A stretch of DNA of 64,000 nt from PALSA-555 sp963821325 (GCA_963821325.1 CAWGDC010000005.1:248001-312000), one strand, 5' to 3'. Shown: positions 53,825 to 63,351, numbered from the stretch's first letter. Notes: generated from the sequence alone by a model not told the origin. Numbers and translations: made by a program.

Positions 53825-55220
53825 TCAGGGGCGCCGCGCCGCGAGCTCGGCGAGGAGCAGCGCCTCGCTGGCGATCAGGTTCCGCCAGTCGCCGAGGTGG
53901 AGGCTCTCGTCCTCGCCGTGGATCCGGCTCTCGGGATCCGCCGGTCCGAGCAGCAACGCCGGGATGCCGCCGAACGCCGCGGCGAACGGGGCCACGAACG
54001 GGATCGACCCGCCGACGCCCATCACCACGGGCGCGCGGCCGAACCCCGCGGTCAGCGCGGCGCGTGCCGCGTCGAACGCCCAGCCGGTCGGGTCGCACGC
54101 CCAGCCCGGCGCGCCCCAGTCGGGCTCGAACGACCACTCGAGACCCCACGGGACACGGGCACCAAGATGGGCGCGCAGCCGGTGGAGCGCCCGCGCCGGG
54201 TCCTGGCCCGGCGCCAACCGGACGCTGAGCCGCGCCGCGGCGTCCGCGACCACCTGGTTCGACGAACCCGCGATCGGGTGGCTGTCGACCGCGAGCACGG
54301 TGAGCGCCGGGCGGAGCCACAGCCGCTCCCACACCGACACGCTCGGGTCCCCGACGGGCTCCACGCCCGGCCGGGCGCCGTAGGTGGCCACGACCCGCGC
54401 CGCGTCGCCGCCCAGCTCGGCGAGCCCGGCCCGCGTCGCGTCGTCGGGCACCGCCACGTCGTCCCAGAACCCGTCGATCGCCACGTCGCCGTGCTCGTCG
54501 ACGAGCGAATCGAGAACCCGCGCCAGCCCGAGCGTCGGGTCCGGCACCACTCCGCCGGCCATGCCGGAGTGCACCGGCCCGTCCAGCGCCGCGGAGCCGC
54601 AGCGTCCCCCCGGCCAGGCCGCGCAGCGAGCAGGTCAGGCCCGGCACCCCGACGCTCCAGTTGCCGGCGTCGGCGAGGACGAGCACGTCGGCGGCGAGCT
54701 CGTCGGCGTACCGGACGAGGAACGCGTCGAGGCGCGGCGACCCGATCTCCTCCTCACCCTCGACGAACACCGTCACGTTGCACGGCGGCGCCCCGGTGTC
54801 GAGCCAGGCCCGCAATGCCGCGGCGTGCGCGACGGCGCCCGCCTTGTCGTCGGCGCTGCCCCGCCCGTAGAGGCGGCCGTGCCGCTCCACCGGCTCGAAG
54901 GGATCGCCGGTCCAGCGGTCGCGGAAGCCGGGGGGCTGCACGTCGTGGTGGGCGTAGAGCAGCACCGTCGGCGCCCCCGCGGCGTGGTGCCACTCGCCGA
55001 TCACCGCCGGGGGGCAGCCGTCCGCGCTGGCCTGGCGGACCTGCTCGAGCCCCACCGTCTCCAGCAGCGCCGCGGTGGCGTCGGCGCTGCGCTGCACGTC
55101 CGCGGTGTGCGCGTCCGCTGCGCTGATGCTCGGGATCCGCACCAGCTCCTCGAGCGCCGCCCGCGCGTCACCGAACCCCGCGTCGACCGCCGCCACGACC
55201 GCCGATGTCGTGTCGCTCAC
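53825..55220 (-). CDS. M20 family metallopeptidase/dipeptidase (frame break near 54602)
   Basis: About 464 residues. Metal ligands and catalytic residues are clear: YAHHDVQP (His), GRGSADDKAGA (bridging Asp), VEGEEEIGSP (Glu-Glu), DAGNW (Asp) and HGEDESLHL (His). The dimerisation domain holds HSGMAGGVV after a frame break near 54602. It is probably a di-zinc dipeptidase or carboxypeptidase of cytoplasmic nutrient use. It converges with the LLM gene; the intergenic gap of 37 bases has a partial inverted repeat (CCTGACC/GGTCAGG). Confidence 0.87.
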
Positions 55221-55245
55221 CGTGGCGCTCCCCGACGGTGCACGC

Positions 55246-56076
55246 TCACCAGCCTCGGAACACCGGGGCGCGTCGCTCCGCGAAGCTGGCCAGCCCCTCG
55301 CCGGCGTCGTGGCTCGCCATCGCGATCTCCTGCGCCCACCGCTCGTCGGCGAACGCGGCGACCCGGTCGATGTCGAGCGCCCGGTTGATGAGGCGCTTCG
55401 AGAGGCTGATGGCCGGCGTCGGGCCCGCCGCGAGGCGCCGCGCCCACTCGAGGGCCGTGTCGGCGAGCTCGGGGCCGGGGACCACCCGGTTCACGAGCCC
55501 GAGCCGCGCCGCGTCCGCCGCGGGGAGATCGTCACCGAAGAACACGAGCTCCTTGGCCAGCTGCGGGCCGACGAGGCGGGTGAGCAGGTAGGCGCCGCCA
55601 CCGTCGGGGACGATGCCCCGCCGGACGAACACCTCGATGAACCGGGCGTGGTCGGCCGCCAGGACCAGGTCGGACGCGAAGGCCAGGTGCGCCCCGATGC
55701 CCGCCGCGGTGCCGTTCACCGCGCACACGATCGGCTTGTCGCAGTCCTGCAGCGCGGCGATGAGCCGCTGCGCGCCGAGGCACGTGCGATCCACCGCCAA
55801 GACGGGGCGGGCCGGCGCGCCGGGCGGCGTCGGGTGCGTGTCCGGTCGATCGACGCGCAGGTCGGCGCCGGTGCAGAAGGCCCGGTCACCGGCGGCGGTG
55901 AGCAGCACCGCCCGCACCGCCACGTTGGCGTTGTCGTCGTCGAGCAGCGCGACGACGCGGTCGCGCTGTGCCGGCGTCAACGCGTTGCCCGATTCGGGTC
56001 GGTTCAACACGATCGTCGCGACGCCGTCGCGCACGTCGTGACGGACTTGCTCGTCGAGCGGACGGTCCTCGGACAT
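55246..56076 (-). CDS. Crotonase family protein (enoyl-CoA hydratase/isomerase)
   Basis: A complete 276-residue crotonase. It has TIVLNRPESGNALTPAQRDR, the oxyanion part CAVNGTAAGIGAHLAFASDL and GIVPDGGGAYLLTRLVG. The Glu positions of true hydratases are not conserved: the first is His (GAHLA) and the second is Phe (EVFVRRG), while an Asp sits in PDGGG as in isomerase-like members. Isomerisation or hydrolysis is therefore more likely than hydration. It lies 25 bases downstream of the M20 gene on the same strand, which need not mean related function. Confidence 0.8.
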   Translation of the reverse strand: MSEDRPLDEQVRHDVRDGVATIVLNRPESGNALTPAQRDRVVALLDDDNANVAVRAVLLTAAGDRAFCTGADLRVDRPDTHPTPPGAPARPVLAVDRTCLGAQRLIAALQDCDKPIVCAVNGTAAGIGAHLAFASDLVLAADHARFIEVFVRRGIVPDGGGAYLLTRLVGPQLAKELVFFGDDLPAADAARLGLVNRVVPGPELADTALEWARRLAAGPTPAISLSKRLINRALDIDRVAAFADERWAQEIAMASHDAGEGLASFAERRAPVFRGW

Positions 56077-56259
56077 GCGGCGCTCCTCGGTCAGCGGCGC
56101 GGGGCGCGGCCCCCGGTGACGGGCCGTCGCCGCCGTGCCGTGCGGCGCCGAACCTGGCGACGGGACGGCCTGCGTTCGGCCGCGACCGGGTCGGAGCGTA
56201 GTCTGGTGCACCGCCCGAGGCGTCCGAGCCGCGGGTTTCGTCTTGGTCCAGGAGCAGGG

Positions 56260-57465
56260 ATGGCGCGGCGCCGCGGCGCGGTCCGGATCTTCGCCGGTCG
56301 ACTCGGTGTCGCCCTCTGCGTCGCGGCCGTCGTCATGATCGGCGCGGTGCTCACCGTCAACTACGTGATCGACGCCAAGCTCTCGCACGTGTCGCGGGTC
56401 GGATTGCGAACCGCCACGGCGCACGGCGGCCCCGAGAACTTCCTCGTCGTGGGCTCCGACACCCGGGCGTTCACGAACGGGAACGCCAACCTGCAGTCGC
56501 AGTTCGGGAACGAGGCGCAGAACGGCGGGCAGCGCTCCGACACGATGATGGTGGTCCGCGTCGACCCGAGCACCTCCAAGACGCTCGTCGTGTCGTTCCC
56601 GCGGGACCTGTGGGTCCAGGTGCCCGGGCTCGGGCTCTCGAAGATCAACTCGGCGTACGACGCGGGACCGCAGCGCGTGATCGACATGCTGCGCCAGGAC
56701 TTCAACATCCAGATCAACCACTTCGTGCAGGTCGACTTCCAGAGCTTCCAAGGGGTCGTCAACGCCATCGGCAGCGTGCCCGTCTACGTCCCCTACCAGG
56801 CCCGCGACAACCTCACCGGCCTCTACCAGCCGATCGCCGGCTGCGAGCGCTTCACCGGCGCGGACGCCCTCGCCTATGTCCGCTCCCGCGACCTCGAGTA
56901 CTACAGCCTGGCGCGCCAGGCCTGGCTCCCCGCCGACGCGGTGCCCGACATCGACCGCATCGCCCGCCAGCAGCAGTTCATCCGCACCCTCGCCGGCGTC
57001 GCGGTGCGGGACAGCCTCAGCAACCCGCTCACCGCGAACACCATCGTCGACCGCGTCGTCGAGAACCTCACCGTCGACCGCGGCCTCTCGAAGAGCGACA
57101 TCCTGGACCTCGTCGACGCCTTCCGCACCATCAACCCGTCCGACACCGGCCACGTCCAGTTCGCCACCGTCCCGTGGACCGAAGGTCCGGACCAAGGCGG
57201 CCAGTCCGTCCTCTACCTGCGCCAGCCCGACGCCGACGCGCTGCTCGCCCACCTGGGCGGCGCCGCGGACCCGGCCAACGTCTCCATCAACGGCAGCCCC
57301 CCGACCGGATCGGCCGGCGAGGCGACCCCGTCGAGCACCGCGACGGCCACGACACCGCTGCCGCCCGCGCTCACCCAGACCGGCACGCCCGGCGCGGCGC
57401 CGACCGCCCAGATCGAGGACCAGGCGGTGTTCGGGACCCCCGCCCCCAAGACGACGCCCTGCTGA
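56260..57465 (+). CDS. LytR-CpsA-Psr (LCP) family protein
   Basis: A complete 401-residue membrane-anchored enzyme. One N-terminal transmembrane helix (LGVALCVAAVVMIGAVLTVNYV) is followed by the LCP domain: NFLVVGSDTRAF, RSDTMMVVRVDP, VSFPRDLWVQVPG, KINSAYDAG, HFVQVDFQSFQGVV and DALAYVRSRDL (Arg residues that bind the pyrophosphate). The tail is Thr/Pro/Ala rich. LCP proteins attach polysaccharides or teichoic acid-like polymers to peptidoglycan, in actinobacteria arabinogalactan. The ATG has a GGAGCAGGG site. The gene stands alone, divergent from the crotonase. Confidence 0.9.
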   Translation: MARRRGAVRIFAGRLGVALCVAAVVMIGAVLTVNYVIDAKLSHVSRVGLRTATAHGGPENFLVVGSDTRAFTNGNANLQSQFGNEAQNGGQRSDTMMVVRVDPSTSKTLVVSFPRDLWVQVPGLGLSKINSAYDAGPQRVIDMLRQDFNIQINHFVQVDFQSFQGVVNAIGSVPVYVPYQARDNLTGLYQPIAGCERFTGADALAYVRSRDLEYYSLARQAWLPADAVPDIDRIARQQQFIRTLAGVAVRDSLSNPLTANTIVDRVVENLTVDRGLSKSDILDLVDAFRTINPSDTGHVQFATVPWTEGPDQGGQSVLYLRQPDADALLAHLGGAADPANVSINGSPPTGSAGEATPSSTATATTPLPPALTQTGTPGAAPTAQIEDQAVFGTPAPKTTPC

Positions 57466-57527
57466 CGCCGCCGGGCGTCGCGACCCGGACGGATACCCTC
57501 CGGACGCCGCGACGCACGAGGGGAGCG

Positions 57528-58319
57528 ATGGGACGCCTGGACGGACGGGTCGCGATCGTCACCGGCGCGGGCCAAGGCGTCGGGCGGGGCATCGCCCGGC
57601 GGTTCGGGGCCGAGGGCGCCGCCGTGGTCGTCGCGGAGCGCAACCCCGAGACCGGCGCGGCGGTCGCCGCCGAGCTGACCGACGAGCTCGGCGGCCAGGC
57701 GCGGTTCGTCCCCACCGACGTCCTCGACGCGGCGCAGGTCCAGGGGATGGTCGACCAGGCCGTCGACGCGTTCGGGCATGTCGACATCCTGGTGAACAAC
57801 GCCTACGCCGCCGCGCCCCCCGGCCGGCTCGAGCGCAAGCCCGACCGCGACCTCGAGCTCGGGTTCCGGGGCGGACCGCTGCACACGTTCCGGGCCATGC
57901 AGGCGGTGTTCCCGCACTTCGGGGCGCAGCGCTGGGGTCGCATCATCAACCTCGTGTCGTTGAACGGCATCAACGCCCACATGTACAGCGTCGACTACAA
58001 CGCGGCGAAGGAGGCGATCCGGGCGATCACCCGCACCGCGGCGCGGGAGTGGGCCCGCTACAACATCCTGGTGAACGCCATCGCCCCAGCCGCGGCCTCG
58101 CCCGCCTATGTCGCGTTCGCGGCCGCCGCGCCCGACAACGCGGCCGAGATGCTCCGACAGAACCCGCTCGGCCGCATGGGCGACCCCGAGCACGACATCG
58201 GCGGCGTCGCGCTGTTCCTCGCCAGCGACGACAGCGACTACGTCACCGGCAACACGATCTTCGCCGACGGCGGCAGCCATATCAACGGCGTGCAGTGGGA
58301 TCCACCGATGGGGGACTGA
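57528..58319 (+). CDS. SDR family oxidoreductase
   Basis: A complete 263-residue SDR with TGAGQGVGRGIA, NNAYAAAPPGRLE, NLVSLNGINAHMY, the catalytic YNAAK and VNAIAPAAASPAYVAF. The tail SHINGVQWDPPMGD is typical of actinobacterial SDRs of steroid clusters. GAGGGGAGC precedes the ATG. Its stop overlaps the next crotonase start (TGATG), so the two are coupled. Confidence 0.87.
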   Translation: MGRLDGRVAIVTGAGQGVGRGIARRFGAEGAAVVVAERNPETGAAVAAELTDELGGQARFVPTDVLDAAQVQGMVDQAVDAFGHVDILVNNAYAAAPPGRLERKPDRDLELGFRGGPLHTFRAMQAVFPHFGAQRWGRIINLVSLNGINAHMYSVDYNAAKEAIRAITRTAAREWARYNILVNAIAPAAASPAYVAFAAAAPDNAAEMLRQNPLGRMGDPEHDIGGVALFLASDDSDYVTGNTIFADGGSHINGVQWDPPMGD

Positions 58320-59143
58320 TGGCCGACGACGACCTGGAGCACGTCCGCGTCACCCGACAAGCTGGCGTCGCCTGGGCGACGATCGACCACCCGCCCATCA
58401 ACCTGTGGGACGCCTCGCTCACCGGCGACCTCATCACCCTCGTCACGTCGCTCGATGCCGACGACGACACCAGGGTGCTGGTGCTCACCAGCGCCGACGA
58501 CGAGTTCTTCATCGCCCACGCCGACGTGGCGATGATCGCCGCGCTCCCGCCCGAGGAGACCGCCGCCACCGACGCGCCCGCACCCGTCAACCGGCTCCTC
58601 CAGCGGCTGCACGACAGCCCGAAGGTCTCGATCGCGCTCGTCCGCGGCATCGCCCGCGGCGGCGGCTCGGAGATCGCGCTCGCCTGCGACCTGCGCTTCG
58701 CCACCCCCGACGCCCGGTTCGCCCAACCCGAGGTGGCGTTGGGCATCATCCCCGGCGCAGGCGGCACGCAGCGCCTCACCCGCCTCGTCGGACGGGCCCG
58801 CGCCCTCGAGATCGTGCTCGGCTGCGCCGACGTGTCGGGCGACGAGGCCGCCGCTATCGGCTACGTCAACCGGGTCGTGAGCGACGACGACATCGAGGAC
58901 ACCGTGCGCGCCCTCGCGACGCGCATCGCGGCGATGCCCGCCCACGCCGTCGCGGCCGCGAAGCGGGCAGTCGACGCCGCGCTCCCGGACCCGACCCCCG
59001 GCTTCGTCGTCGAGGGGCAGGCGTTCCACGAGGCTCGCCAGCACCCCGACGCGACGCGGCGCATGCAGCGCTTCCTCGAGGTCGGCGGCCAGACCCGCGA
59101 CGCCGAGCGCGACGTCACGTCGCTGCTCGATCGGCTCTCGTGA
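58319..59143 (+). CDS. Enoyl-CoA hydratase
   Basis: A complete 274-residue crotonase. Unlike the one at 55246 it keeps both Glu residues: GGSEIALACDL and FAQPEVALGIIPGAGGTQRL. N-terminal VAWATIDHPPINLWDASL and HADVAMIAAL are typical. It should hydrate trans-enoyl-CoA esters. It is sandwiched between two SDR genes with overlaps, forming an SDR-hydratase-SDR operon that looks like a short beta-oxidation set. Confidence 0.88.
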   Translation: MADDDLEHVRVTRQAGVAWATIDHPPINLWDASLTGDLITLVTSLDADDDTRVLVLTSADDEFFIAHADVAMIAALPPEETAATDAPAPVNRLLQRLHDSPKVSIALVRGIARGGGSEIALACDLRFATPDARFAQPEVALGIIPGAGGTQRLTRLVGRARALEIVLGCADVSGDEAAAIGYVNRVVSDDDIEDTVRALATRIAAMPAHAVAAAKRAVDAALPDPTPGFVVEGQAFHEARQHPDATRRMQRFLEVGGQTRDAERDVTSLLDRLS

Positions 59144-59974
59144 ACGACTTCGCCGGCAAGGTCGCCTGGGTCGCGGGCGCGGCCCGCCGACCGGGCATCG
59201 GGCGAGCCGCCGCCGTGCAGCTCGCCCAACGCGGCGCCGACGTGGCGTGCGTCGACGTCGTCACCCCCACCCCGATCGACGACGAGTCCTACCGGGTCCG
59301 GCGCGACGCGCTCGACGCGACGGCCGCGGCGGTCGAGGCCACGGGCCGGCGCGTCCTCACCCAGGCGGTCGAGCTCACCGACCCCGACGCGGTCGAGGAC
59401 TCGGTCGCCGCGACCGTCGACGCCTTCGGCCGCCTCGACGTGTGCTGCAACCTCTCGGGCGGCACCGGACCCGAGCTCGGCAACGGGTCCCTCCTGAAGC
59501 TCGAGCCCGCGTCGTGGGCCGCGGCGCTCGACGCCAACCTGACCACCGTGTGGCTCGGCGCCCGGGCGTGCGCCCGGCGCATGGTCGAGCAGGGCGACGG
59601 CGGCGCCATCGTGAGCCTCTCCTCGTCCGCCGGGGTGGTCGGCGAGCCCGGCTTCGGGGCGTTCTCCGCGGCGCGGGGTGGCGTGCTGCGCCTCACCGAG
59701 GTGCTCGCCACCGAGCTCGCGGGGCACGGCATCCGCGCCGAACGCGGTGTGCCCGCTCGGCGTGTCACCCGCCGCCGGGGGCGGGAACCCGGGCCTCGAG
59801 CGGGGCACCGCGGCCCGGCGGGGCACGCTCGACGACTGGGTGCGGGCCACGATCCCGCTCGGCCGGATGCAGACCCCCGACGAGACCGCCGCGGTCATCG
59901 TGTTCCTCGCCAGCGACGCCGCGAGCTTCGTGAGCGGGCAGGCCATCACCGTCGCCGGCGGCGCCCACGTCTGA
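59140..59974 (+). CDS. SDR-like protein with altered active site (frame break near 59745)
   Basis: About 277 residues of SDR fold: VAWVAGAARRPGIGRAAAVQ, CNLSGGTGPELG, IVSLSSSAGVVGEPG, then FSAARGG where the catalytic YxxxK should stand: Phe replaces Tyr (codon TTC at 59662) and Arg replaces Lys (CGG at 59674). After a +1 break near 59745 it continues NAVCPLGVSPAAGGG and SFVSGQAITVAGGAHV. The fold is intact but classical dehydrogenase chemistry is unlikely unless these are sequence errors. It may be a regulatory or structural homologue. The GTG start overlaps the hydratase stop. Confidence 0.8.
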
Positions 59975-59980
59975 CGTGGG

Positions 59981-60001
59981 GCCGCGGCGACCCGCCGCGG
60001 C
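59981..60001. terminator. Hairpin between convergent genes
   Basis: A perfect 9-bp stem, GCCGCGGCG (59981-59989) with CGCCGCGGC (59993-60001), and a 3-base loop, between the convergent SDR-like gene (plus) and the old-yellow-enzyme gene (minus). No T run, so probably a bidirectional factor-dependent terminator. Confidence 0.45.
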
Positions 60002-60015
60002 GGGGTGCGCCGGGT

Positions 60016-62019
60016 CTAGAGCGCCCGCCCGGCCCGGTGCCCGTCGTAGACGGCCCGGTCGACCGGCCGGACGGTGACCGCGTCGCCGACCCGGACCAGC
60101 TCGGGGCCACGGTCGCGCAGGGCGTCGTAGAGCTCGGTGTTGGGCACGCCGTTCGTGCACACGACGAACGTGTCGACGTCGGGGAGCGGCTCGAGGCGGC
60201 GGGCGAGCACGTCGACGAGCGTCACCGTGTGGTCGTCGACCGCCGCGACCGCCGTGCTCGGCCGCCACGCCACACCCGCCTGCACGGCGCGGGGCAGGAT
60301 CGCCGCCTGGGTCTCGCCGTCGCAGGCCAGCAGCACCGGGAGCGGGCACACCACCGTCACGTCGTGACCGTGGGCGGCGAGCAGCTCCCCGAGCCCGATG
60401 CCCTGCACGTGCCCGACCGCGTCGAGCAGCACGACGCGGGCGCCGAGGCGCGCCGGGTCGTCCGTCAGCGCGCGGAGCGCCTCGAGGTGGTCCAGCACCC
60501 AGTCCTGCTCGCTCCCCGGCACCGGCATCGGGTGGTACGCCGACCGGCCCGTCTTCGTGGCCCGGCCGCCGGTGGCGATCACCACCGCGTCGGGCGCCAA
60601 GGCGCGGACCGTGTCGGGGGTGGCGTCGACGCCGGTGCGCAGCGTGACGCCGTGCCGCTCGCACGCGCCGATCCGCCAGTCGGCGAGATCGGCGATCTCC
60701 GCTCGGCCGGGCAGCCGCTGCGCCAGCCGGATCGCGCCGCCGAGGGTCGCGGCCCGCTCGAGCAGCGTCACCTCGTGGCCGCGCGCCGCTGCCACCCACG
60801 CCGCCTCCAACCCGGCGGGGCCACCGCCGACCACCACGACCCGGCGGGGGCTCGCCGCCGGCGTGAGCGTGCCGAGCCCGAGCTCGTCCTCGCGACCCAC
60901 CGCCGGGTTCTGCACGCAGCTGATCGGCATCGACTGCAGCAGATTCCCGTAGCAGGACTGGTTGATCCCCGTGCAGCGGCGGATCTCCGACGCGCGACCC
61001 TCACGGGCCTTCGCGACCCACTCCGGGTCGGCGATGAGCGCCCGCACGAGCGTGATCCCGTCCGCGGCGCCCCGCTCGAGGATCCCCTCGGCCTCGTCGG
61101 GCAGGAGGATCCGATGCACCGCGAAGACCGGCGTGTCGCCGACCGCCGCCTTCACCGTCTGCGCGGCGTACACGCCGAACCCGTGCGGCGCGTAGTTCGT
61201 GCGCACCATCCCGACGCCGCCGGCCCCGACGCTCACGTTCAGGAAGTCGACGAGCCCGAGGGCCTCGTAACGGGCCGCGACCGCCGCGGCGTCGTCTGCG
61301 CTCAGCCCCGGCCCGTGCGACTGCTCGTCGTCGCCGGCGAGGCGCACCCCGACCGCGACCTCGTCACCGACCGCGTCGCGCACCGCGGTGAGCACCTCGA
61401 CCCCGAAGCGCATCCGGTTCTCGAGGCTGCCGCCGTACTCGTCGGTGCGCTCGTTGAACTTGGGGGACAGGAACTGGTGGAGGAGGTAGCCGTGGGCGCT
61501 CTGGATCTCGAGGCCGTCGAACCCGCCCGCGACCGCGTGGCGGGCGCAGCGGACGTGGTAGTCGACCATCTCGCGCAGGTCGTCCCGGTCCATCGGCTTC
61601 GGGGACTCGAAGTAGTCGGGGACACTGGACGGGCCGATCGCCACCTGCTTGGACCAGTTGCCGAGCATCATCGCCCCGCTGTGGGTCAGCTGCAGGAACG
61701 CCAACGCCCCGTGCTCGTGCACCTGCGCGGTCAGCGCCTCGTAGTGGGGGATGCAGCCCGGATCCCAGCCGTTGGCGTTGTTCGCCATCTTGTACGCCGT
61801 GTTCGGCGCCACCGCCGTCTCCCCGGCGATGACCGCCGCCACGCCGCCCCGCGCCCGGTCGGCCAGGTAGCGGCCGTAGCGGCGGCCGTAGAAGCCCGGC
61901 TCACCCCACACCGGGTTCGGCTCGGTGAACATCGTGAAGTGCGCCCCGCACACCACCCGGTTGCGCAGCGTCACCGGCCCGACCGGGAGGGGCTCGAACA
62001 GCCTGGGGTACGGCGTCAC
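60016..62019 (-). CDS. Old-yellow-enzyme/2,4-dienoyl-CoA reductase-like protein
   Basis: A complete 667-residue multidomain flavoprotein. The N-terminal FMN TIM-barrel (LFEPLPVGPVTLRNRVVCGAHFTMF, LQLTHSGAMML, GFDGLEIQSAHGYLLHQFLSPKFN ERTDEYGGSLENR) is followed by a Fe-S segment and NAD(P)/FAD domains (VVVVGGGPAGLEAAWVAAARGHEVTLLER, DAVVIATGG). The cluster motif reads CTGINQSC with a later ISCVQNP; the second ligand of the usual CxxCNxxC is Ile (codon at 60964-60966). Members reduce dienoyl-CoA esters or enones, or demethylate. Converges with the SDR-like gene. Confidence 0.85.
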   Translation of the reverse strand: MTPYPRLFEPLPVGPVTLRNRVVCGAHFTMFTEPNPVWGEPGFYGRRYGRYLADRARGGVAAVIAGETAVAPNTAYKMANNANGWDPGCIPHYEALTAQVHEHGALAFLQLTHSGAMMLGNWSKQVAIGPSSVPDYFESPKPMDRDDLREMVDYHVRCARHAVAGGFDGLEIQSAHGYLLHQFLSPKFNERTDEYGGSLENRMRFGVEVLTAVRDAVGDEVAVGVRLAGDDEQSHGPGLSADDAAAVAARYEALGLVDFLNVSVGAGGVGMVRTNYAPHGFGVYAAQTVKAAVGDTPVFAVHRILLPDEAEGILERGAADGITLVRALIADPEWVAKAREGRASEIRRCTGINQSCYGNLLQSMPISCVQNPAVGREDELGLGTLTPAASPRRVVVVGGGPAGLEAAWVAAARGHEVTLLERAATLGGAIRLAQRLPGRAEIADLADWRIGACERHGVTLRTGVDATPDTVRALAPDAVVIATGGRATKTGRSAYHPMPVPGSEQDWVLDHLEALRALTDDPARLGARVVLLDAVGHVQGIGLGELLAAHGHDVTVVCPLPVLLACDGETQAAILPRAVQAGVAWRPSTAVAAVDDHTVTLVDVLARRLEPLPDVDTFVVCTNGVPNTELYDALRDRGPELVRVGDAVTVRPVDRAVYDGHRAGRAL

Positions 62020-62100
62020 GCCAGGAGCGTGGCACACTGGCGCCGGGTGTGGTCGTGCGGCCGCGCACCCGAGGGCCAAGGACGAACGAGGAGCACCGCG

Positions 62101-63351
62101 GTGAGTGACACCACCACCCACACATCGGGGGAGGAGTACGACCCCTTCGCCGTGTTCGAGGAGGTCACCGGCGCCGGCACGGTCACCGACCCCTACCCGG
62201 TGTTCGCCGAGCTGCGGGCCGAGTGCCCGGTGCACGCCGGGGGCTTCGACGACCGGTTCGGGCCCGTGACCGGCGTCGACCCGGCGCTGCTCAACCAGGG
62301 CCCCCAGTACACGCCGTTGTCGTACGAGGCCGTACAGGCGGTGCTGAAGGACGGTGAGACGTTCTCGTCGTCCGCGTACGCCGACAGCATGGGCCTCGTC
62401 ATGGGTCACTCGATCCTCGAGATGGACGAGCCCGAGCACCACGAGTACCGGTCGCTCATCCAGCAGGCGTTCACCCGCAAGGCGATGGAGCGCTGGGAAG
62501 CCGAGCTCGTCGGCCCGATCGTGCACGGCCTCATCGACGACTTCGCCGCCGAGGGCCACGCCGACCTGGTCCGCCAGCTGTTCTGGCCGTTCCCGGTCCA
62601 CGTGATCGCCGGCATGCTCGGGCTCCCCGCCGAGGAGCTCCCCGAGTTCCACCGCAAAGCGGTCGAGCTGATCAGCATCGGCGTCAACATCGAGCGGGGC
62701 CTCGAGGCCTCGCAGTGGCTCTACGACTTCTTCGCCGGCGTCATCGCCGAGCGTCGCCAGACCCCACGCGGCGACGTGATCAGCGTCCTCGCCGAAGCCG
62801 AGCTCGATGGCCAGCGGCTCACCGACGAGGAGATCATCGCCTTCCTGCGCCTGCTGCTCCCCGCCGGGGCCGAGACCACCTACCGGTCGTCGAGCAACCT
62901 CATGTTCGGGCTCCTCACCCGTCCCGAGCAGCTGGCCCGCCTGCGCGACGACCGGTCGCTCATGGCGGTCGCCATCGAGGAAGGGCTCCGCTGGGAGCCG
63001 CCCCTCACCGGGATCGGGCGGACCGCGACCCGCGACGTCGACCTTGAGGGGGTCCACATCCCGGCCGGCTCGCCGATCAACGTGTGCCTCGGCGGGGCCA
63101 ACCGCGACCCGTCCCGCTGGGAGCGCCCCGACGAGTTCGACCTCACCCGCGAACCCAAGCAGCACCTCGCGTTCGCGTTCGGTCCCCACATGTGCCTCGG
63201 CATGCACCTGGCGCGCATGGAGACGACCGTCGCGATCAACGCCGTCCTCGACCGCCTCCCCGACGTCCGCCTCGACCCAGCGGCCCCCGCACCGCAGGTC
63301 ACCGGGCTGACGTTCCGGGCCCCGAGCGCGCTGCCCGTCCTCTTCGGCTGA
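62101..63351 (+). CDS. Cytochrome P450
   Basis: A complete 416-residue P450. ILEMDEPEHHEYRSLIQQAF, the I-helix LLPAGAETTYRSS, ExxR EEGLRW, and heme block FAFGPHMCLGMHLAR are clear. It has a longer N-terminus than the other two P450s (SGEEYDPFAVFEEV). GAGGAGC precedes the GTG. Divergent from the old-yellow-enzyme gene across 81 bases. The substrate is unknown. Confidence 0.9.
   Translation: MSDTTTHTSGEEYDPFAVFEEVTGAGTVTDPYPVFAELRAECPVHAGGFDDRFGPVTGVDPALLNQGPQYTPLSYEAVQAVLKDGETFSSSAYADSMGLVMGHSILEMDEPEHHEYRSLIQQAFTRKAMERWEAELVGPIVHGLIDDFAAEGHADLVRQLFWPFPVHVIAGMLGLPAEELPEFHRKAVELISIGVNIERGLEASQWLYDFFAGVIAERRQTPRGDVISVLAEAELDGQRLTDEEIIAFLRLLLPAGAETTYRSSSNLMFGLLTRPEQLARLRDDRSLMAVAIEEGLRWEPPLTGIGRTATRDVDLEGVHIPAGSPINVCLGGANRDPSRWERPDEFDLTREPKQHLAFAFGPHMCLGMHLARMETTVAINAVLDRLPDVRLDPAAPAPQVTGLTFRAPSALPVLFG

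Noticed and set aside
53783..53829. CCTGACC/GGTCAGG inverted repeat spanning the LLM and M20 stops
   Set aside because: Seven-base arms with a 33-base loop and no T run are weak evidence for a terminator in such GC-rich DNA.
58108..62100. A continuous plus-strand frame running from the hydratase region through to the P450
   Set aside because: The part between the SDR-like gene and 62101 is antisense to the well-supported old-yellow-enzyme gene and reads as low-complexity shadow.
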